A stretch of 64,000 bases of DNA. It comes from CAIYTF01 sp963664845. GTDB taxonomy: Bacteria > Bacteroidota > Ignavibacteria > Ignavibacteriales > Ignavibacteriaceae. Under the pieces are notes generated by a model. It ran no database searches, was not told the origin of the DNA, and saw only the letters and a list, made by a program, of their open reading frames with translations. Shown one piece after another: positions 1-8,471 of this stretch (position 1 is the first letter of the stretch; each line of letters begins with the position of its first letter). Position numbers and translations under genes: made by a program. The stretch is from contig OY761615.1 of the NCBI GenBank assembly GCA_963664845.1, positions 5,456,001-5,520,000 of the forward strand, read 5' to 3'.

Positions 1-38
1 TAATTTTATATAAATTATTCATAAAGTTTATCGGAACG

Positions 39-230
39 ATGCTTAAGTTTAAGTTTAACGATTTTCTACTGGATAACAGAATCTCTGCTGCCGACCTGGC
101 AAGACAAATCAAAGTGCATTACTTCAGCGTATGGAAAATGGTTGAACGCGGAAGTATCAAGCCTTCCTTCCTGGCAAAGCTGGAAACACTCTACGCTTCA
201 GCTTCTGAATACCTTACACCAAACGCCTGA
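39..230 (+). CDS. small helix-turn-helix DNA-binding protein
   Basis: A 63-residue protein that looks like a single Cro/CI-type helix-turn-helix: the segment AADLARQIKVHYFSVWKMVE (residues 17-36) has the spacing of the two recognition helices, followed by a basic turn. Such proteins act as repressors or control early phage genes. It lies first in a tight co-directional series (next gene starts 9 bases after its stop), in keeping with an early regulatory region of a phage-like element. There is no second domain. The call rests on pattern only, and the operator is unknown. Confidence 0.5.
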   Translation: MLKFKFNDFLLDNRISAADLARQIKVHYFSVWKMVERGSIKPSFLAKLETLYASASEYLTPNA

Positions 231-238
231 CACGGCTA

Positions 239-568
239 ATGAATTATCCGGAAAAGATTTCCGTTTTAGAGCGAAGAATTGAAGCGCTCGAGAAGAAAAT
301 ATTGCTGATAAAAGAACCGGTAAAGTTTCTTCCCATTGAAGAGTTCTCAGAAGGAAAGCTGCGAAAAATTCTTCATATAGGCCGTGATCAAATCCGCCTG
401 TTGGTTGAAACCGGAAAACTTCAGGCAATAAAAATCCGGCGAGGCAGGAAAATCCGCCTGCGGTTCACCGCACAGGCTGTACATGAATACCAGGAGCGGA
501 TGTCATCTTTCAGGCCGCCGCCACAGGTTGAAAGTGCCGAGGACATTATTAAACGAATTTTTGTATGA
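239..568 (+). CDS. excisionase/MerR-like DNA-binding protein with N-terminal coiled coil
   Basis: 109 residues. The first 25 form a short coiled coil (VLERRIEALEKKILLIKE). Residues 40-90 resemble the winged helix of excisionase-type proteins: LRKILHIGRDQIRLLVETG, then a basic wing rich in Arg and Lys (IKIRRGRKIRLRF). Such proteins bend DNA for excision or act as small regulators. It follows the helix-turn-helix gene on the same strand. A role in excision would fit an element integrated in a tRNA gene, but no integrase is seen in the window. Confidence 0.45.
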   Translation: MNYPEKISVLERRIEALEKKILLIKEPVKFLPIEEFSEGKLRKILHIGRDQIRLLVETGKLQAIKIRRGRKIRLRFTAQAVHEYQERMSSFRPPPQVESAEDIIKRIFV

Positions 569-590
569 CTAACAGGATGAAGGAGGGTTC

Positions 591-779
591 ATGATGTACA
601 TTACTTCCGTTCCTTACTCGGAAAGGTTTAACCATGTTGAAATAGGGGAGAACGCGACAGTTTATGTGGACACTGTAATACCTAAAGAAGGCTTAAGCTC
701 TCTTCTTGGAGCAGTATTGACGGCTTTGTTCCGGAAAATAGTCCACAAACCAATTCATACAGGTTTTTACCATGAATGA
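591..779 (+). CDS. hypothetical small phage protein
   Basis: 62 residues, not recognised. A strong ribosome-binding site (GGAGG, 581-585) precedes the ATG at 591, and the end overlaps the next start by 8 bases, so it is translated in the same operon. The sequence has no signal peptide, membrane segment or metal-binding motif. An open frame with a good ribosome site inside a tight operon is the only support. Confidence 0.4.
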   Translation: MMYITSVPYSERFNHVEIGENATVYVDTVIPKEGLSSLLGAVLTALFRKIVHKPIHTGFYHE

Positions 780-1671
780 AAGTGATCCTGAGCAGAATTC
801 CAATGCGGCCCTGCAGCGCGTAGCGCCAGACAATCCGCGATCAGCAAACGAATTACTGGATCAGATAAAACGGATTCAGTCAATAATGGAACAGGTAATG
901 AAAAAGGGAGAGCATTACGGAATCATTCCCGGTTGTTCAAAGCCTTCCCTCTGGAAACCAGGCGCAGAGAAATTAGCCTTCACCTTCCGCCTGCGGGCTC
1001 AACATGATATCACAATATTATCCCTCGGAAACGGACACAATGAATACCAGGTTAAATGTACTTTGGTAAATTCGGATAGTGAAGTCGTTGGCGAAGGAGT
1101 TGGCATATGCAGCACTATGGAAGGAAAGTACCGTTACCGGACAGAAATATTCGATAAGGTTGTTCCGGATGCATACTGGAAGACGAAAGATAAAGCCCTT
1201 CTCGGCGGACCGGACTGTGTTATAAAGAAAGTTGATAAAGACTGGGTTGTTTTCCGGAGGGTTGAGACGGATAACCCGGCAGATAATTATAACACCTGTA
1301 TCAAGATGGCAAAGAAACGGGCATTCATTGATGCTATTCTGACCACGACTGCTGCCAGTGATATATTTGCCGCTGATGCCGGCGAAGCTGCAGAGCAGGA
1401 AGCTGCACGGAAAAAGGCACAGAACGATAAAGAGCAGAACCAGGATCCCGCCGACACCATGAGTACACCAAAAGGCCCTGAGACCCTTTATGACTTTGTA
1501 TCCGCCCGCGAAAAAATAGAGCAGGGCGCAAGTTTTAACGGAACGCTTTACAAAGGGGGAATCATCTACATCAATAAGGTGAAATTCCAGGTTACTGCGG
1601 AGGAGTGCAGCGTTTTGAAAGAGCTCATGAAAAGCAGGACCCCTGCATCCAACACGAGTACTGTAAAATGA
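772..1671 (+). CDS. phage single-strand annealing/recombination-type protein
   Basis: 299 residues. The middle of the protein carries NTCIKMAKKRAFIDAILTTT (residues 171-190) followed by ASDIFAAD. This 'KMAKKRA...DA...SD.F' signature is common in phage-encoded annealing proteins of the Rad52/RecT-like groups that pair single strands during recombination-dependent replication. The N-terminal 30 residues are low complexity and the tail after residue 200 is charged and probably flexible, followed by a small C-terminal segment from about residue 235. It overlaps its upstream neighbour by 8 bases and its downstream one by 4 (ATGA). The family assignment is from recalled motif pattern, so the exact class is uncertain. 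Confidence 0.5.
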   Translation: MNESDPEQNSNAALQRVAPDNPRSANELLDQIKRIQSIMEQVMKKGEHYGIIPGCSKPSLWKPGAEKLAFTFRLRAQHDITILSLGNGHNEYQVKCTLVNSDSEVVGEGVGICSTMEGKYRYRTEIFDKVVPDAYWKTKDKALLGGPDCVIKKVDKDWVVFRRVETDNPADNYNTCIKMAKKRAFIDAILTTTAASDIFAADAGEAAEQEAARKKAQNDKEQNQDPADTMSTPKGPETLYDFVSAREKIEQGASFNGTLYKGGIIYINKVKFQVTAEECSVLKELMKSRTPASNTSTVK

Positions 1672-1931
1672 AACAGCAGAGAAAAAGCCATAGTAAAGTT
1701 TCGGGCAGCGATGACAGCTACCCCGTGCAACTTGCTGAAGAATACGAATTTTTCGGAACGAATCTAAAAATAGAACTTGATTTCAATGACTCCCTTCATT
1801 CTGTTCCACCGCAGAATGATCCCAGCGACCAGCTCCCGGCAGGAATTCGCCCGCTTGCCGGGAGTTCTATTTCCACAAATCAGGGAACCGATACCGACGG
1901 GCAACAAAATCAAAATATGAAAGCTACGTGA
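1668..1931 (+). CDS. hypothetical protein, translationally coupled
   Basis: 87 residues if the ATG at 1668 is used, which overlaps the stop of the annealing protein gene as ATGA. A longer frame starting at 1605 is open but would overlap the upstream gene by 67 bases. The stop overlaps the next ATG as TGATG. The protein is polar, rich in Gln, Asp and Ser, probably partly disordered, and not recognised. Confidence 0.4.
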   Translation: MKQQRKSHSKVSGSDDSYPVQLAEEYEFFGTNLKIELDFNDSLHSVPPQNDPSDQLPAGIRPLAGSSISTNQGTDTDGQQNQNMKAT

Positions 1932-2914
1932 TGGGAAGATTAGAAAAATCAGGACTCGATTTTTTCCCGCTGCAGACTGATTTTTTTCAGGACACCAAGA
2001 TCCGTTTACTGACCGCCCGGTTTGGAGTTGAAGGCCAGCTAATTATTATCCGCTTATTCTGTGAGATATACCGGTATCAAGGCTACTACCTGAAGTGGGA
2101 TGAGGATACGGCGCTTTTATTGGCCGCAGAGCTCGGGAACACATTCACGCGCGAAATTTTATCTTCGGTTCTGAATGAATCATTTAAACGGGGACTCTTT
2201 GACAAGAACATTTTTGATCACTTTGGAGTGTTGACCAGCAAAGGAATTCAGGAGCGATATTATAAAATCTGCCGGGATGCGAAGCGGAAACACTACAAGA
2301 TTGATCCGGATTACTGCCTGATTGACATAAACTCGGGAAATACTCCGGAGGAAATGGAATTAACTCCGGAGGAAACGCAAAAAACTCAGGAGTTTAGTAC
2401 ACAAAGTAAAGGAAAGGAAACCAAAGAATATAAAACAGAATCTAAGAGTAGTTGTAGTCGTGGTAGTAGTGTCGCCGAACAGGGAAATTTAATTTTCAAT
2501 GATTCCGGACAAACGGCTGGCAACCATTTTTTGATTCCTCCAGAAGAACAATTTCAGGAGGAAGAACTGACCGAAACAATTACCAGTCTATTCCGCAAAT
2601 ACTGCAATAAAACCCCGCATTACAAGGAAACCGAAGGGGTGATACAAATACTGCGGAAACGAGATTTGCCGCTCCAGGGAGCCTGGATTTGCGTTATGGA
2701 ATCGTTTGGGGAGTATCCACTACTTGACAGGCGAAAGCAGAATACAAAATATCTTCTGGGAATGGTCCGAGGCAAAATCAGTGATGTTCTTCTCCAGGAA
2801 CGGGAAGCAATAGCTGCAAGGCGTAAGGAACAGGTGCAGTGGCCGGCGCAGCACTGGGACCCAAACGGCCCTAGTCCGATCCGCGACTGGTTGAAGGATC
2901 AAAAACCTTCCTGA
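1931..2914 (+). CDS. Lin1244/Lin1753-type phage replication protein
   Basis: About 327 residues. The N-terminal 100 residues match the Lin1244/Lin1753 (DUF4373) domain seen at the start of many phage replisome-organiser proteins: SGLDFFPLQTDFFQDTKIRL, then GVEGQLIIIRLFCEIY and GYYLKWDED. The middle is a low-complexity linker rich in Thr, Glu and Ser. The C-terminal 110 residues (from FRKYCNKTPHY) are probably the helical DNA-binding part. It likely recruits the host helicase to the element's origin. ATG at 1931 overlaps the previous stop; a GTG at 1928 is an alternative. The terminase gene starts 1 base after its stop. Confidence 0.65.
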   Translation: MGRLEKSGLDFFPLQTDFFQDTKIRLLTARFGVEGQLIIIRLFCEIYRYQGYYLKWDEDTALLLAAELGNTFTREILSSVLNESFKRGLFDKNIFDHFGVLTSKGIQERYYKICRDAKRKHYKIDPDYCLIDINSGNTPEEMELTPEETQKTQEFSTQSKGKETKEYKTESKSSCSRGSSVAEQGNLIFNDSGQTAGNHFLIPPEEQFQEEELTETITSLFRKYCNKTPHYKETEGVIQILRKRDLPLQGAWICVMESFGEYPLLDRRKQNTKYLLGMVRGKISDVLLQEREAIAARRKEQVQWPAQHWDPNGPSPIRDWLKDQKPS

Positions 2915-2915
2915 G

Positions 2916-4175
2916 ATGAAACTTTATAAATACCAGGCTGATTACGCTAACAGCCTTGCGACCTTTGATATAACCAATAAATCCCGGCAGATCGGATTTT
3001 CTTCCTGTGGAATAGCCTACAAGGCCGTTAAACGATGCTACCATGAAGATATAGACCAGCTTCTTGTTTCTTCCTCGCAGCGACAATCCAATAAGCTTAT
3101 GACCTATGTTGAAAAATGGCTACGGATTTATGAAAAGCTCTGGGGTATGAAACTGAAAAAAGACAATCAGACCGAAAAAGTTTTTGACACCGGCAGAGCC
3201 ATTTACTGTATGCCTTCCAAGCCCGAGACCATCCGGGGATTTCCGGGAGATGTGCGCTTAGACGAATTTGCCCTACACCCGGAGGCTGACCGGATTTTCG
3301 AGGCGCTATTACCTTCCATTTCCTCAAATACGAAATATCAAATTTCAATTTGCAGCACTCCATTGGGCCAAAGCAACATGTTTTACCGGATTTTTACAGA
3401 TGAAAAGCGGTTTCCGGACTTTAAAAGGACACAAATTGACTGTTATAATGCAATAAAAATGGGCTGTAAACTCAATATTGACGTTATAAAACGCAATTTT
3501 GACGAAGATTCCTTCAGACAGGAGTTTGAATGTCAGTTCGTGGATGAGGCAACTTCTTACTTCCCTTATGAGCTGATCCAGCGCTGCGTGGCAAGGGTGG
3601 AAACCTTTGTCGACGGCATCAACTTCATGGGCATAGACATTGGCCGAAAGAAGGATTTGACCTGTGTTTACGTAGTTACTTTTTTTGAGGATAAATTTTA
3701 TTTCAAGCATATGGAAACCTGGCAAAATATGGAGTACGCTGCCCAGTTAAAGCTACTTTGCGACTCTATAAAAAAGAACGAGATAGCCCGAGGGTACATC
3801 GATTCAACCGGTTTGGGGAATAACCTGGCAGAAGACCTGGCCAATGAATTTGACTTCATAGAACAGGTGTGGTTTACCACTGATATAAAACAGGATTTGG
3901 TGCTGCGGGTAAAAACTCTCATGGAGCAAAAAAGAATCGAGATCCCGGATGAACAGGATCTTATCAGAGATATCCACGCGATAAGAAAGAACGTTACCCC
4001 GAGCAATAACATAGTATTTATCGCTGACCGGAACGAGACCGGCCATGCGGACCGGTTCTGGGCTCTGGCGCTCGCGGTAGCTGCCGGGAATGAGGAAATT
4101 GAGTACGACAGGCATCCGGTTGAGATTCTTACTAAAAACGTCCGGGAAGCGGATAGAATCCTCAAAGGCTATTAG
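2916..4175 (+). CDS. Mu gp28-like large terminase subunit
   Basis: 419 residues, the packaging motor ATPase and nuclease. The N-terminal ATPase carries the deviant Walker A of the gp28 group, NKSRQIGFSSC (about residues 22-32), and a Walker B ending in Asp-Glu (DVRLDEFALHP, near 110). The C-terminal RNase H-like nuclease shows GIDIGRKKD (near 240), YIDSTGLGN (near 293) and HADRFWALALA (near 370), which supply the acidic triad. Length is somewhat short for the family. In Mu-type phages this gene sits directly before the portal gene; here the portal lies 17 kb away on the other strand, with cargo genes between. Confidence 0.85.
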   Translation: MKLYKYQADYANSLATFDITNKSRQIGFSSCGIAYKAVKRCYHEDIDQLLVSSSQRQSNKLMTYVEKWLRIYEKLWGMKLKKDNQTEKVFDTGRAIYCMPSKPETIRGFPGDVRLDEFALHPEADRIFEALLPSISSNTKYQISICSTPLGQSNMFYRIFTDEKRFPDFKRTQIDCYNAIKMGCKLNIDVIKRNFDEDSFRQEFECQFVDEATSYFPYELIQRCVARVETFVDGINFMGIDIGRKKDLTCVYVVTFFEDKFYFKHMETWQNMEYAAQLKLLCDSIKKNEIARGYIDSTGLGNNLAEDLANEFDFIEQVWFTTDIKQDLVLRVKTLMEQKRIEIPDEQDLIRDIHAIRKNVTPSNNIVFIADRNETGHADRFWALALAVAAGNEEIEYDRHPVEILTKNVREADRILKGY

Positions 4176-4177
4176 CA

Positions 4178-4495
4178 ATGAAATGGTATGAAGAATTCGA
4201 CTGGCGAAAATGCGTAGATGAGGATACCGCGCTTCTGATAGAGATAGTCGGAATCAAAACGTTTATTGAATTACTGGAAAAGATGGAAGGGACTATGTTT
4301 CGGTTTGGCAAGAAACATTACTTCGAGTTGAAACGGGAATTCGTGAGGCAGAAGTGCGGAAAATATAACCGTCTGGAAATTAAAAGAAAACTAGGGTGCT
4401 CGGAAAGTTTTATAACCAAGACTTTAAAAATGGCAAGATTGAAAAGAAAAAACAGAATTTGTATTGTTCGCAGACGGATTAATTACTATTTTTGA
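4178..4495 (+). CDS. Mor/C-family-like transcription regulator
   Basis: 105 residues. The arrangement LLIEIVGIKTFIELLEKMEG, then an aromatic/basic stretch, then a helix-turn-helix (YNRLEIKRKLGCSESFITKT) matches the layout of the Mor activator family: an N-terminal dimerisation helix with a conserved Gly, a short strand, and a C-terminal helix-turn-helix. Mor proteins switch on middle or late genes in Mu-like phages. The gene starts 2 bases after the terminase stop and is followed by a strong terminator, so it closes the left operon. Similarity is by pattern only. Confidence 0.5.
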   Translation: MKWYEEFDWRKCVDEDTALLIEIVGIKTFIELLEKMEGTMFRFGKKHYFELKREFVRQKCGKYNRLEIKRKLGCSESFITKTLKMARLKRKNRICIVRRRINYYF

Positions 4496-4544
4496 AGTGC
4501 CTCGTTTGCAGGTTTCTCCCCTGACCTGTAAACTAACAACAGCG

Positions 4545-4578
4545 GCCCAGTGTCCCCCCCAGCACTGGGCTTTTTTTT
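4545..4578 (+). terminator. rho-independent terminator
   Basis: Perfect 8-bp stem GCCCAGTG/CACTGGGC (4545-4552, 4563-4570) with a C-rich loop, followed by eight T residues. It ends the operon closed by the Mor-like gene and separates it from the convergent ArdC operon. Confidence 0.85.
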
Positions 4579-4581
4579 ATC

Positions 4582-4797
4582 CTAATATTGAGAATTATAA
4601 AAATCCTCATCCTGGACAGCGGCTGCAAACTCCCTGCTGGCCGGTTCACTGCATTTTGGGCAAAGCGCCGTTTTAGTCACCGGATAATAGAAAATCCGGT
4701 CGCCTTTGTTGATCACCTGACCGCACTTGCAAACTGATCTGAACCGGGCCTCTGTCCAATACGGATCGCGGGCATATGTTTTATGATAGTACTTCAT
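4582..4797 (-). CDS. small zinc-ribbon-like protein of the ArdC operon
   Basis: 71 residues with two CxxC-type pairs, CKCG (near residue 23) and CPKC (near 46), suggesting one zinc site. The rest is aromatic and basic near the N-terminus (YHKTYARDPYWTEARF). Proteins of this appearance often sit beside ArdC genes on mobile elements, but no function is established from sequence. It is the last gene of the minus-strand operon, and its start overlaps the stop of its upstream neighbour by 4 bases. Confidence 0.5.
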   Translation of the reverse strand: MKYYHKTYARDPYWTEARFRSVCKCGQVINKGDRIFYYPVTKTALCPKCSEPASREFAAAVQDEDFYNSQY

Positions 4798-5018
4798 AAC
4801 TGAGACCTTTCTTCTGGTGGTAATTGAAATTCACAATTTTTAGCGGATACCCAAGCGGAGCCGTGGCCGGCAATTGTTGACTGAGCAACTTTTACCTGAA
4901 TGGTACGGACTGCCAATATTTTTGTGGGTATCGTATCTCCGGCGCAATTATGGTAATACACAAAATCACCGGGCATAAACGGATGGGATTTGATTAAACG
5001 AAATTCATCATCTGACAT
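4794..5018 (-). CDS. hypothetical protein of the ArdC operon
   Basis: 74 residues, not recognised. It appears to be a small beta-rich protein (GDFVYYHNCAGDTIPTKILA, then a Val/Ile-rich strand). It lies 30 bases downstream of the ArdC gene and overlaps the zinc-ribbon gene by 4 bases, so all three are probably cotranscribed. No membrane segment or signal peptide. Confidence 0.45.
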   Translation of the reverse strand: MSDDEFRLIKSHPFMPGDFVYYHNCAGDTIPTKILAVRTIQVKVAQSTIAGHGSAWVSAKNCEFQLPPEERSQL

Positions 5019-5048
5019 TAAACAAGGCTCCTTTCAATGGGGCCGCCC

Positions 5049-5876
5049 TTATTGGACGGCCTCCGGTTGCGGAATTAGAAAATTGACCGCCTTCTGTGCG
5101 GCAATGGCCGCGGACAGGATAAAGGAATTATCGCCCTTGGCTTTACGGAGCCAGGTTTCTAAATATGCACTGGAATTATCAAGAACATTCTGGATGCCGC
5201 AAAGCCCGAGCAAATAGCTTGCGCCTATCTCTGCAATGAGTTCCTCAAAGGCATAGATTTCATCGCCCTTGGCAAGATGGCGGACACGGTTTAACCTCTC
5301 CGGATGGCCTGACCAGTGGATGAGTTCATGGAACTGAGCCGCGAAATATTCTTCCTCGCATGTAAAATGCGACACGTCCGGAGTCGAAATGAAATTTTCT
5401 GATTCCGAATAAAAACAGCGCTCTAAGTTCCTGCGGATATCGACAGAATGATTTTTTATTATCTCTCCCAGCAAATCGACTGGAGCGGATAAAGTAGGCT
5501 GCGGGATCTCATAGCTTTCCAGATCTTCGAGGTTGAACACATAAGAGAATTTCAGGTACGGGAAACGCTTCGTTTCGAGCTCGCCGGATGGCAGGACGTT
5601 GTCTATGTCCTGCAGCTTGTAGAAAGTAATCTGGCGGCCCTTGGAACCCGCTTTAATCCGCAATTTTTTGGACTGTGCCTGCAGGAACGTTAAATAAAAC
5701 GGATTTGAGACGGAATCCATACACAATAAAAGAAAATTGATTCCCTGGTATACATGCTTTGTGATATAGTTGGCCGGCAGGCCGCCTTTCCAAGGCTGCC
5801 GCCAAAAGAGCTGGCCGTTCTCAAGATTCGCAAGAATCCTGGTATTAATAGCGTCATAAATATCGGACCGGTTCAA
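5049..5876 (-). CDS. ardC: ArdC-like antirestriction protein
   Basis: 275 residues. The N-terminal half has the ArdC single-strand DNA-binding domain pattern (IYDAINTRILANLENGQLFW, then WRQPWKGG and INFLLL). The C-terminal half is a zincin-like metallopeptidase domain with HELIHWSGH (near residue 180), where HExxH gives two zinc ligands, and a downstream EELIAEIGAS segment supplying a Glu. ArdC proteins coat incoming single-stranded DNA and shield it from restriction enzymes, so the gene suits a mobile element. It heads a three-gene minus-strand operon and faces the DNA-modification genes carried further right in the same element. Confidence 0.8.
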   Translation of the reverse strand: MNRSDIYDAINTRILANLENGQLFWRQPWKGGLPANYITKHVYQGINFLLLCMDSVSNPFYLTFLQAQSKKLRIKAGSKGRQITFYKLQDIDNVLPSGELETKRFPYLKFSYVFNLEDLESYEIPQPTLSAPVDLLGEIIKNHSVDIRRNLERCFYSESENFISTPDVSHFTCEEEYFAAQFHELIHWSGHPERLNRVRHLAKGDEIYAFEELIAEIGASYLLGLCGIQNVLDNSSAYLETWLRKAKGDNSFILSAAIAAQKAVNFLIPQPEAVQ

Positions 5877-6417
5877 AGTATCTCCTTAGATTTAGTTAAT
5901 GAAAGATTTAGGAAACTTGATCAGCAACGGGGATTTCCATTCCCGGGAGGCCACAGAGAAAAACGAAAGAGCCTGCACCGGACACCGGAAAACCCAGGAA
6001 TCGAAAAATCCGTTTTCGCGGAAATGTGTTACACGGAATTCCGGCAGCTGGCCGGCACGCCGGACACACTTTAAATTCCACGATGGACGAGAGCACATCA
6101 AAACGATACTTGGCGAAGATTTCATAATCGAGCCATTCCTTTCTTCTGTGATTAAAAAAACAACATTCCCCCCCGCAAAAAAAAATTCTGAGATTCCAAG
6201 CCCGACTAAAGGCAAGTTGAAAGAGAGCGCTGAATTCTATAAAGCCCCGAAGCGGAGCGAAGGGGAAAGAAAAACATTGGTGCTATCTTTTGACTTGCTG
6301 AGATTGGAGGGCTTATATTTCAATCAAGGGGGGGGAATGTTAGGATTTCTTCTTATGGGATTAAATCAGTTTGGATCTGTTTGGGGTGGCGAGATGCTAT
6401 GTTTAAAAAATAGAAAA
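5877..6417. other. intergenic stretch, no convincing gene
   Basis: Several overlapping open frames exist but none has a ribosome site with a credible product. On the minus strand a frame through about 6130-5908 reads YEIFAKYRFDV and then CPAC, which could be the remnant of a small zinc protein that lost its start. A short inverted repeat (CCCC...GGGG around GAAGCGGAGCGAA, about 6246-6266) and a run of eight G (6327-6334) are present. Part of this stretch may belong to the left end of the IS110-type element. Confidence 0.35.
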
Positions 6418-6487
6418 GGTATCCTTTCTGCAAAATAGTAAATTGCGATCGTTGAAGATCCACTAATTACAAACAGTAAAGGATACC
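6418..6487 (+). promoter_or_regulatory. hairpin sequestering the transposase ribosome-binding site
   Basis: Perfect 10-bp inverted repeat GGTATCCTTT (6418-6427) and AAAGGATACC (6478-6487), extended by CTG/CAG across a one-base bulge. The right arm holds AAAGGA, the ribosome-binding site for the GTG start at 6492. When folded in mRNA the site would be hidden, limiting transposase synthesis. It may also be part of the non-coding guide (bridge) RNA known from IS110-family ends. Confidence 0.6.
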
Positions 6488-6491
6488 TAAA

Positions 6492-7568
6492 GTGAGCTAT
6501 AAAAATACAGTACCCGATTTCCAAAACCAAACAATTTACGTTGGGTTGGATGTACATTTAAAGAGCTGGCAGGTAACATTCAGGTCAGCAGGCATGGTGT
6601 TAGGCACTCACAGTATGGAGCCAGATCCTGAAAAGCTCTGCAGCTATCTCCATCGCCAATATCCAAAAGGAATATACAAAAGCGCTTATGAGGCTGGCTT
6701 CTGTGGGTTCTGGATACACAGAAAACTGGTATCACTGGGAATCGAGAATATCATTATTAATCCGGCAGATATTCCGACCAGCGGAAAGGAAAAGGTGCAA
6801 AAGACAGATATTGTTGACTCGAAAAAAATAGCCCGTGAACTTGAGAATGGAACGCTTACCGGCATTTACATTCCAACTGAATATGATGAATCATTCAGGT
6901 CACTCAACCGGCTTCGTCTGCAATACACCAGGGATATGGTACGGCAGAAGAATCGCATAAAGGCAATGTTACACCGGCTGGGACTGTCTCTGCCTCAGAA
7001 TCACGAAATGAAACACTGGAGCAAGGGGTTTATCGAGCATCTAAAAACATTGCCATTCCGGGAAAAGACAGACAAAATAGTGATGGATATGATGCTGCAC
7101 ACACTAATGAAAATGCGTGAAGAACTGGTTTCGATAGTACTACAGCTGCGAGCCCTAGTCGCCGAAAATGAGGTCGCCCAGAAGACGGTTGAGCATTTGT
7201 TGAGTGTACCCGGAGTTGGTGTTATCACGGCAATGACTCTCAAAGCAGAACTCATTGATATTACACGGTTCCGACATCTTGATGAACTAAGCAGCTACGT
7301 AGGATTGGTGCCGGCCATTCATGACTCTGGGGAAACGAGTACAACGCTGGGAATAAGCAATCGACATATGCCCTATGTACGGAACATGCTTATCGAATCG
7401 TCATGGACCGCAGTCAGGAAGGATCCTGCGTTGTTGGCAAGCTATAGCAGTCTAATAAAGAGAATGACAAAAGCAGAAGCTATCGTAAGGATAGCAAAGA
7501 AATTACTTAACCGCATAATGACGGTTTGGAAACACCAAACCGATTATGTACATGCGGTTGTTGTCTGA
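6492..7568 (+). CDS. IS110-family transposase (DEDD type)
   Basis: 358 residues, normal length for the family. The N-terminal DEDD (RuvC-like) domain begins with YVGLDVHLKSWQVTF, whose Asp is the first catalytic acid. KTDIVDSKKIARELENG (near residue 102) carries a further pair of acidic positions. The C-terminal transposase_20 domain shows LLSVPGVGVITAMTL (near 235) and LDELSSYVGLVPAIHDSG, which holds the Ser used by IS110-type recombinases. The start is GTG. These enzymes excise a circular intermediate and integrate by guide-RNA-directed recombination without target duplication or terminal inverted repeats, so the exact ends cannot be read here. Confidence 0.9.
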   Translation: MSYKNTVPDFQNQTIYVGLDVHLKSWQVTFRSAGMVLGTHSMEPDPEKLCSYLHRQYPKGIYKSAYEAGFCGFWIHRKLVSLGIENIIINPADIPTSGKEKVQKTDIVDSKKIARELENGTLTGIYIPTEYDESFRSLNRLRLQYTRDMVRQKNRIKAMLHRLGLSLPQNHEMKHWSKGFIEHLKTLPFREKTDKIVMDMMLHTLMKMREELVSIVLQLRALVAENEVAQKTVEHLLSVPGVGVITAMTLKAELIDITRFRHLDELSSYVGLVPAIHDSGETSTTLGISNRHMPYVRNMLIESSWTAVRKDPALLASYSSLIKRMTKAEAIVRIAKKLLNRIMTVWKHQTDYVHAVVV

Positions 7569-8014
7569 ACATAAATTAAATATCTTTCTCAATCATTAAA
7601 TATATTTTGTGCATTGACCGTTGACCCCCGCCTGCGAGAGATGACTCGTTTCTGCGAGATTGCGGCATGCACTTATTTTAATGTTACATCTTGCAGCTCT
7701 TGCAAAAGATGACTGTTTATAACAGGTTGATTTATTTTATTTTTGAGAAAGAAAATAGTCACTGTGTATAGCAAGAAAGTGATAATGAGGACTTATTGAG
7801 TAACGGATGAATACGATCAGATATTTGGTTTTCTGATCAGATGTTACATGAATACATGAGTTTCCCCCAAAAAGCCGCCAGAGGAGGTCGTAGCGGAGTA
7901 TATCCCTGCGCCTCTTTTGGTGGAATATGTTGTAGGAAGGATAGCCAAAGCAAAATATTTCTGCCATAGCTATTGTTTTTTAACATAACGGTGGGGGACG
8001 GTTTGGGCTTGGTG
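7569..8014. other. non-coding stretch after the IS110-type gene
   Basis: No supported gene. It probably includes the right end of the IS110-type element. An imperfect hairpin is visible at about 7867-7920, with CCAAAA/TTTTGG and AGAGG/CCTCT pairs as alternatives. Open frames on the minus strand here have no ribosome site or recognisable product. Confidence 0.4.
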
Positions 8015-8365
8015 TTTTAGCGCGGTTGCCGGAGAGAGTCGACGGAGTGAGCGGACGTAACGGATCCTGGTCAGCCAGGAGAAGCGGAGGTAGCGTAATC
8101 GGAGGAGCGAACGGAGGCAACGGCGCGTTTCTATGGGAAGCCAGGTTTAGGAGAGGCAGTGACGCCCCCTGCGTTTCTTGCAAGGATGGCACCCGCGACC
8201 GAGGCACGAGGGAGAGCAAGCCGACGCAGCACGCAGGGGGCGCCTCTGCCGTCAGCCCAGGAAACACACAACAGATTAATGCACGGTCTTTAACTGCCCG
8301 GATGCGTAGCGGAGGGCAGTACAAAAACGAGCCAGGGCTTTGGCTGGCGAAGAAGTACAACTAAA
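8015..8365. repeat. structured non-coding repeat, copy A
   Basis: Diverged relative of 9319-9537. Shared blocks in the same order: TTTTAGCGCGGT (8015-8026), CGGCGCGTTTC, a hairpin bounded by GGCAG/CTGCC, ATTAA, GGATGCG.AGCG, AGTACAAAA.CGAGC and GGCGAAGAAG.ACAA. In this copy the GGCAG/CTGCC helix continues, after a three-base internal loop, as CGCCCCCTGCG paired with CGCAGGGGGCG around a long loop. A CTGCCC/GGGCAG hairpin follows near 8297-8323. Open frames cross it on both strands but look like by-products of the repeat. Confidence 0.55.
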
Positions 8366-8446
8366 CCAAGATAATGCCTTTAACGAAGAAATTTAACGTG
8401 CTGAACTAAAACCGAAATGCACTTCAAATTACCACAAAGGAGAATA

Positions 8447-8471
8447 GCCCGACCGGCGGAGCCGGGAGGGC
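8447..8471. other. GC-rich near-palindrome
   Basis: Inner stem CCGGC/GCCGG with loop GGA and outer stem GCCC/GGGC separated by GA on both sides. Strong short hairpin in an otherwise AT-richer stretch. No T run follows, so it is not a typical terminator. Confidence 0.5.

Noticed and set aside
3345..4178. Long minus-strand frames opposite the terminase gene
   Set aside because: They mirror the plus-strand coding sequence, and the terminase motifs on the plus strand are clear.
5899..6438. Plus-strand frame of 179 codons upstream of the IS110-type gene
   Set aside because: No ribosome site, odd composition (Lys/Pro/Gly-rich) and no likeness to known proteins; it overlaps the transposase control hairpin.
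7980..8364. Overlapping open frames on both strands across repeat copy A
   Set aside because: Both frames are long because the DNA is GC-rich and repetitive. The diverged copy at 9319-9537 does not keep either frame.
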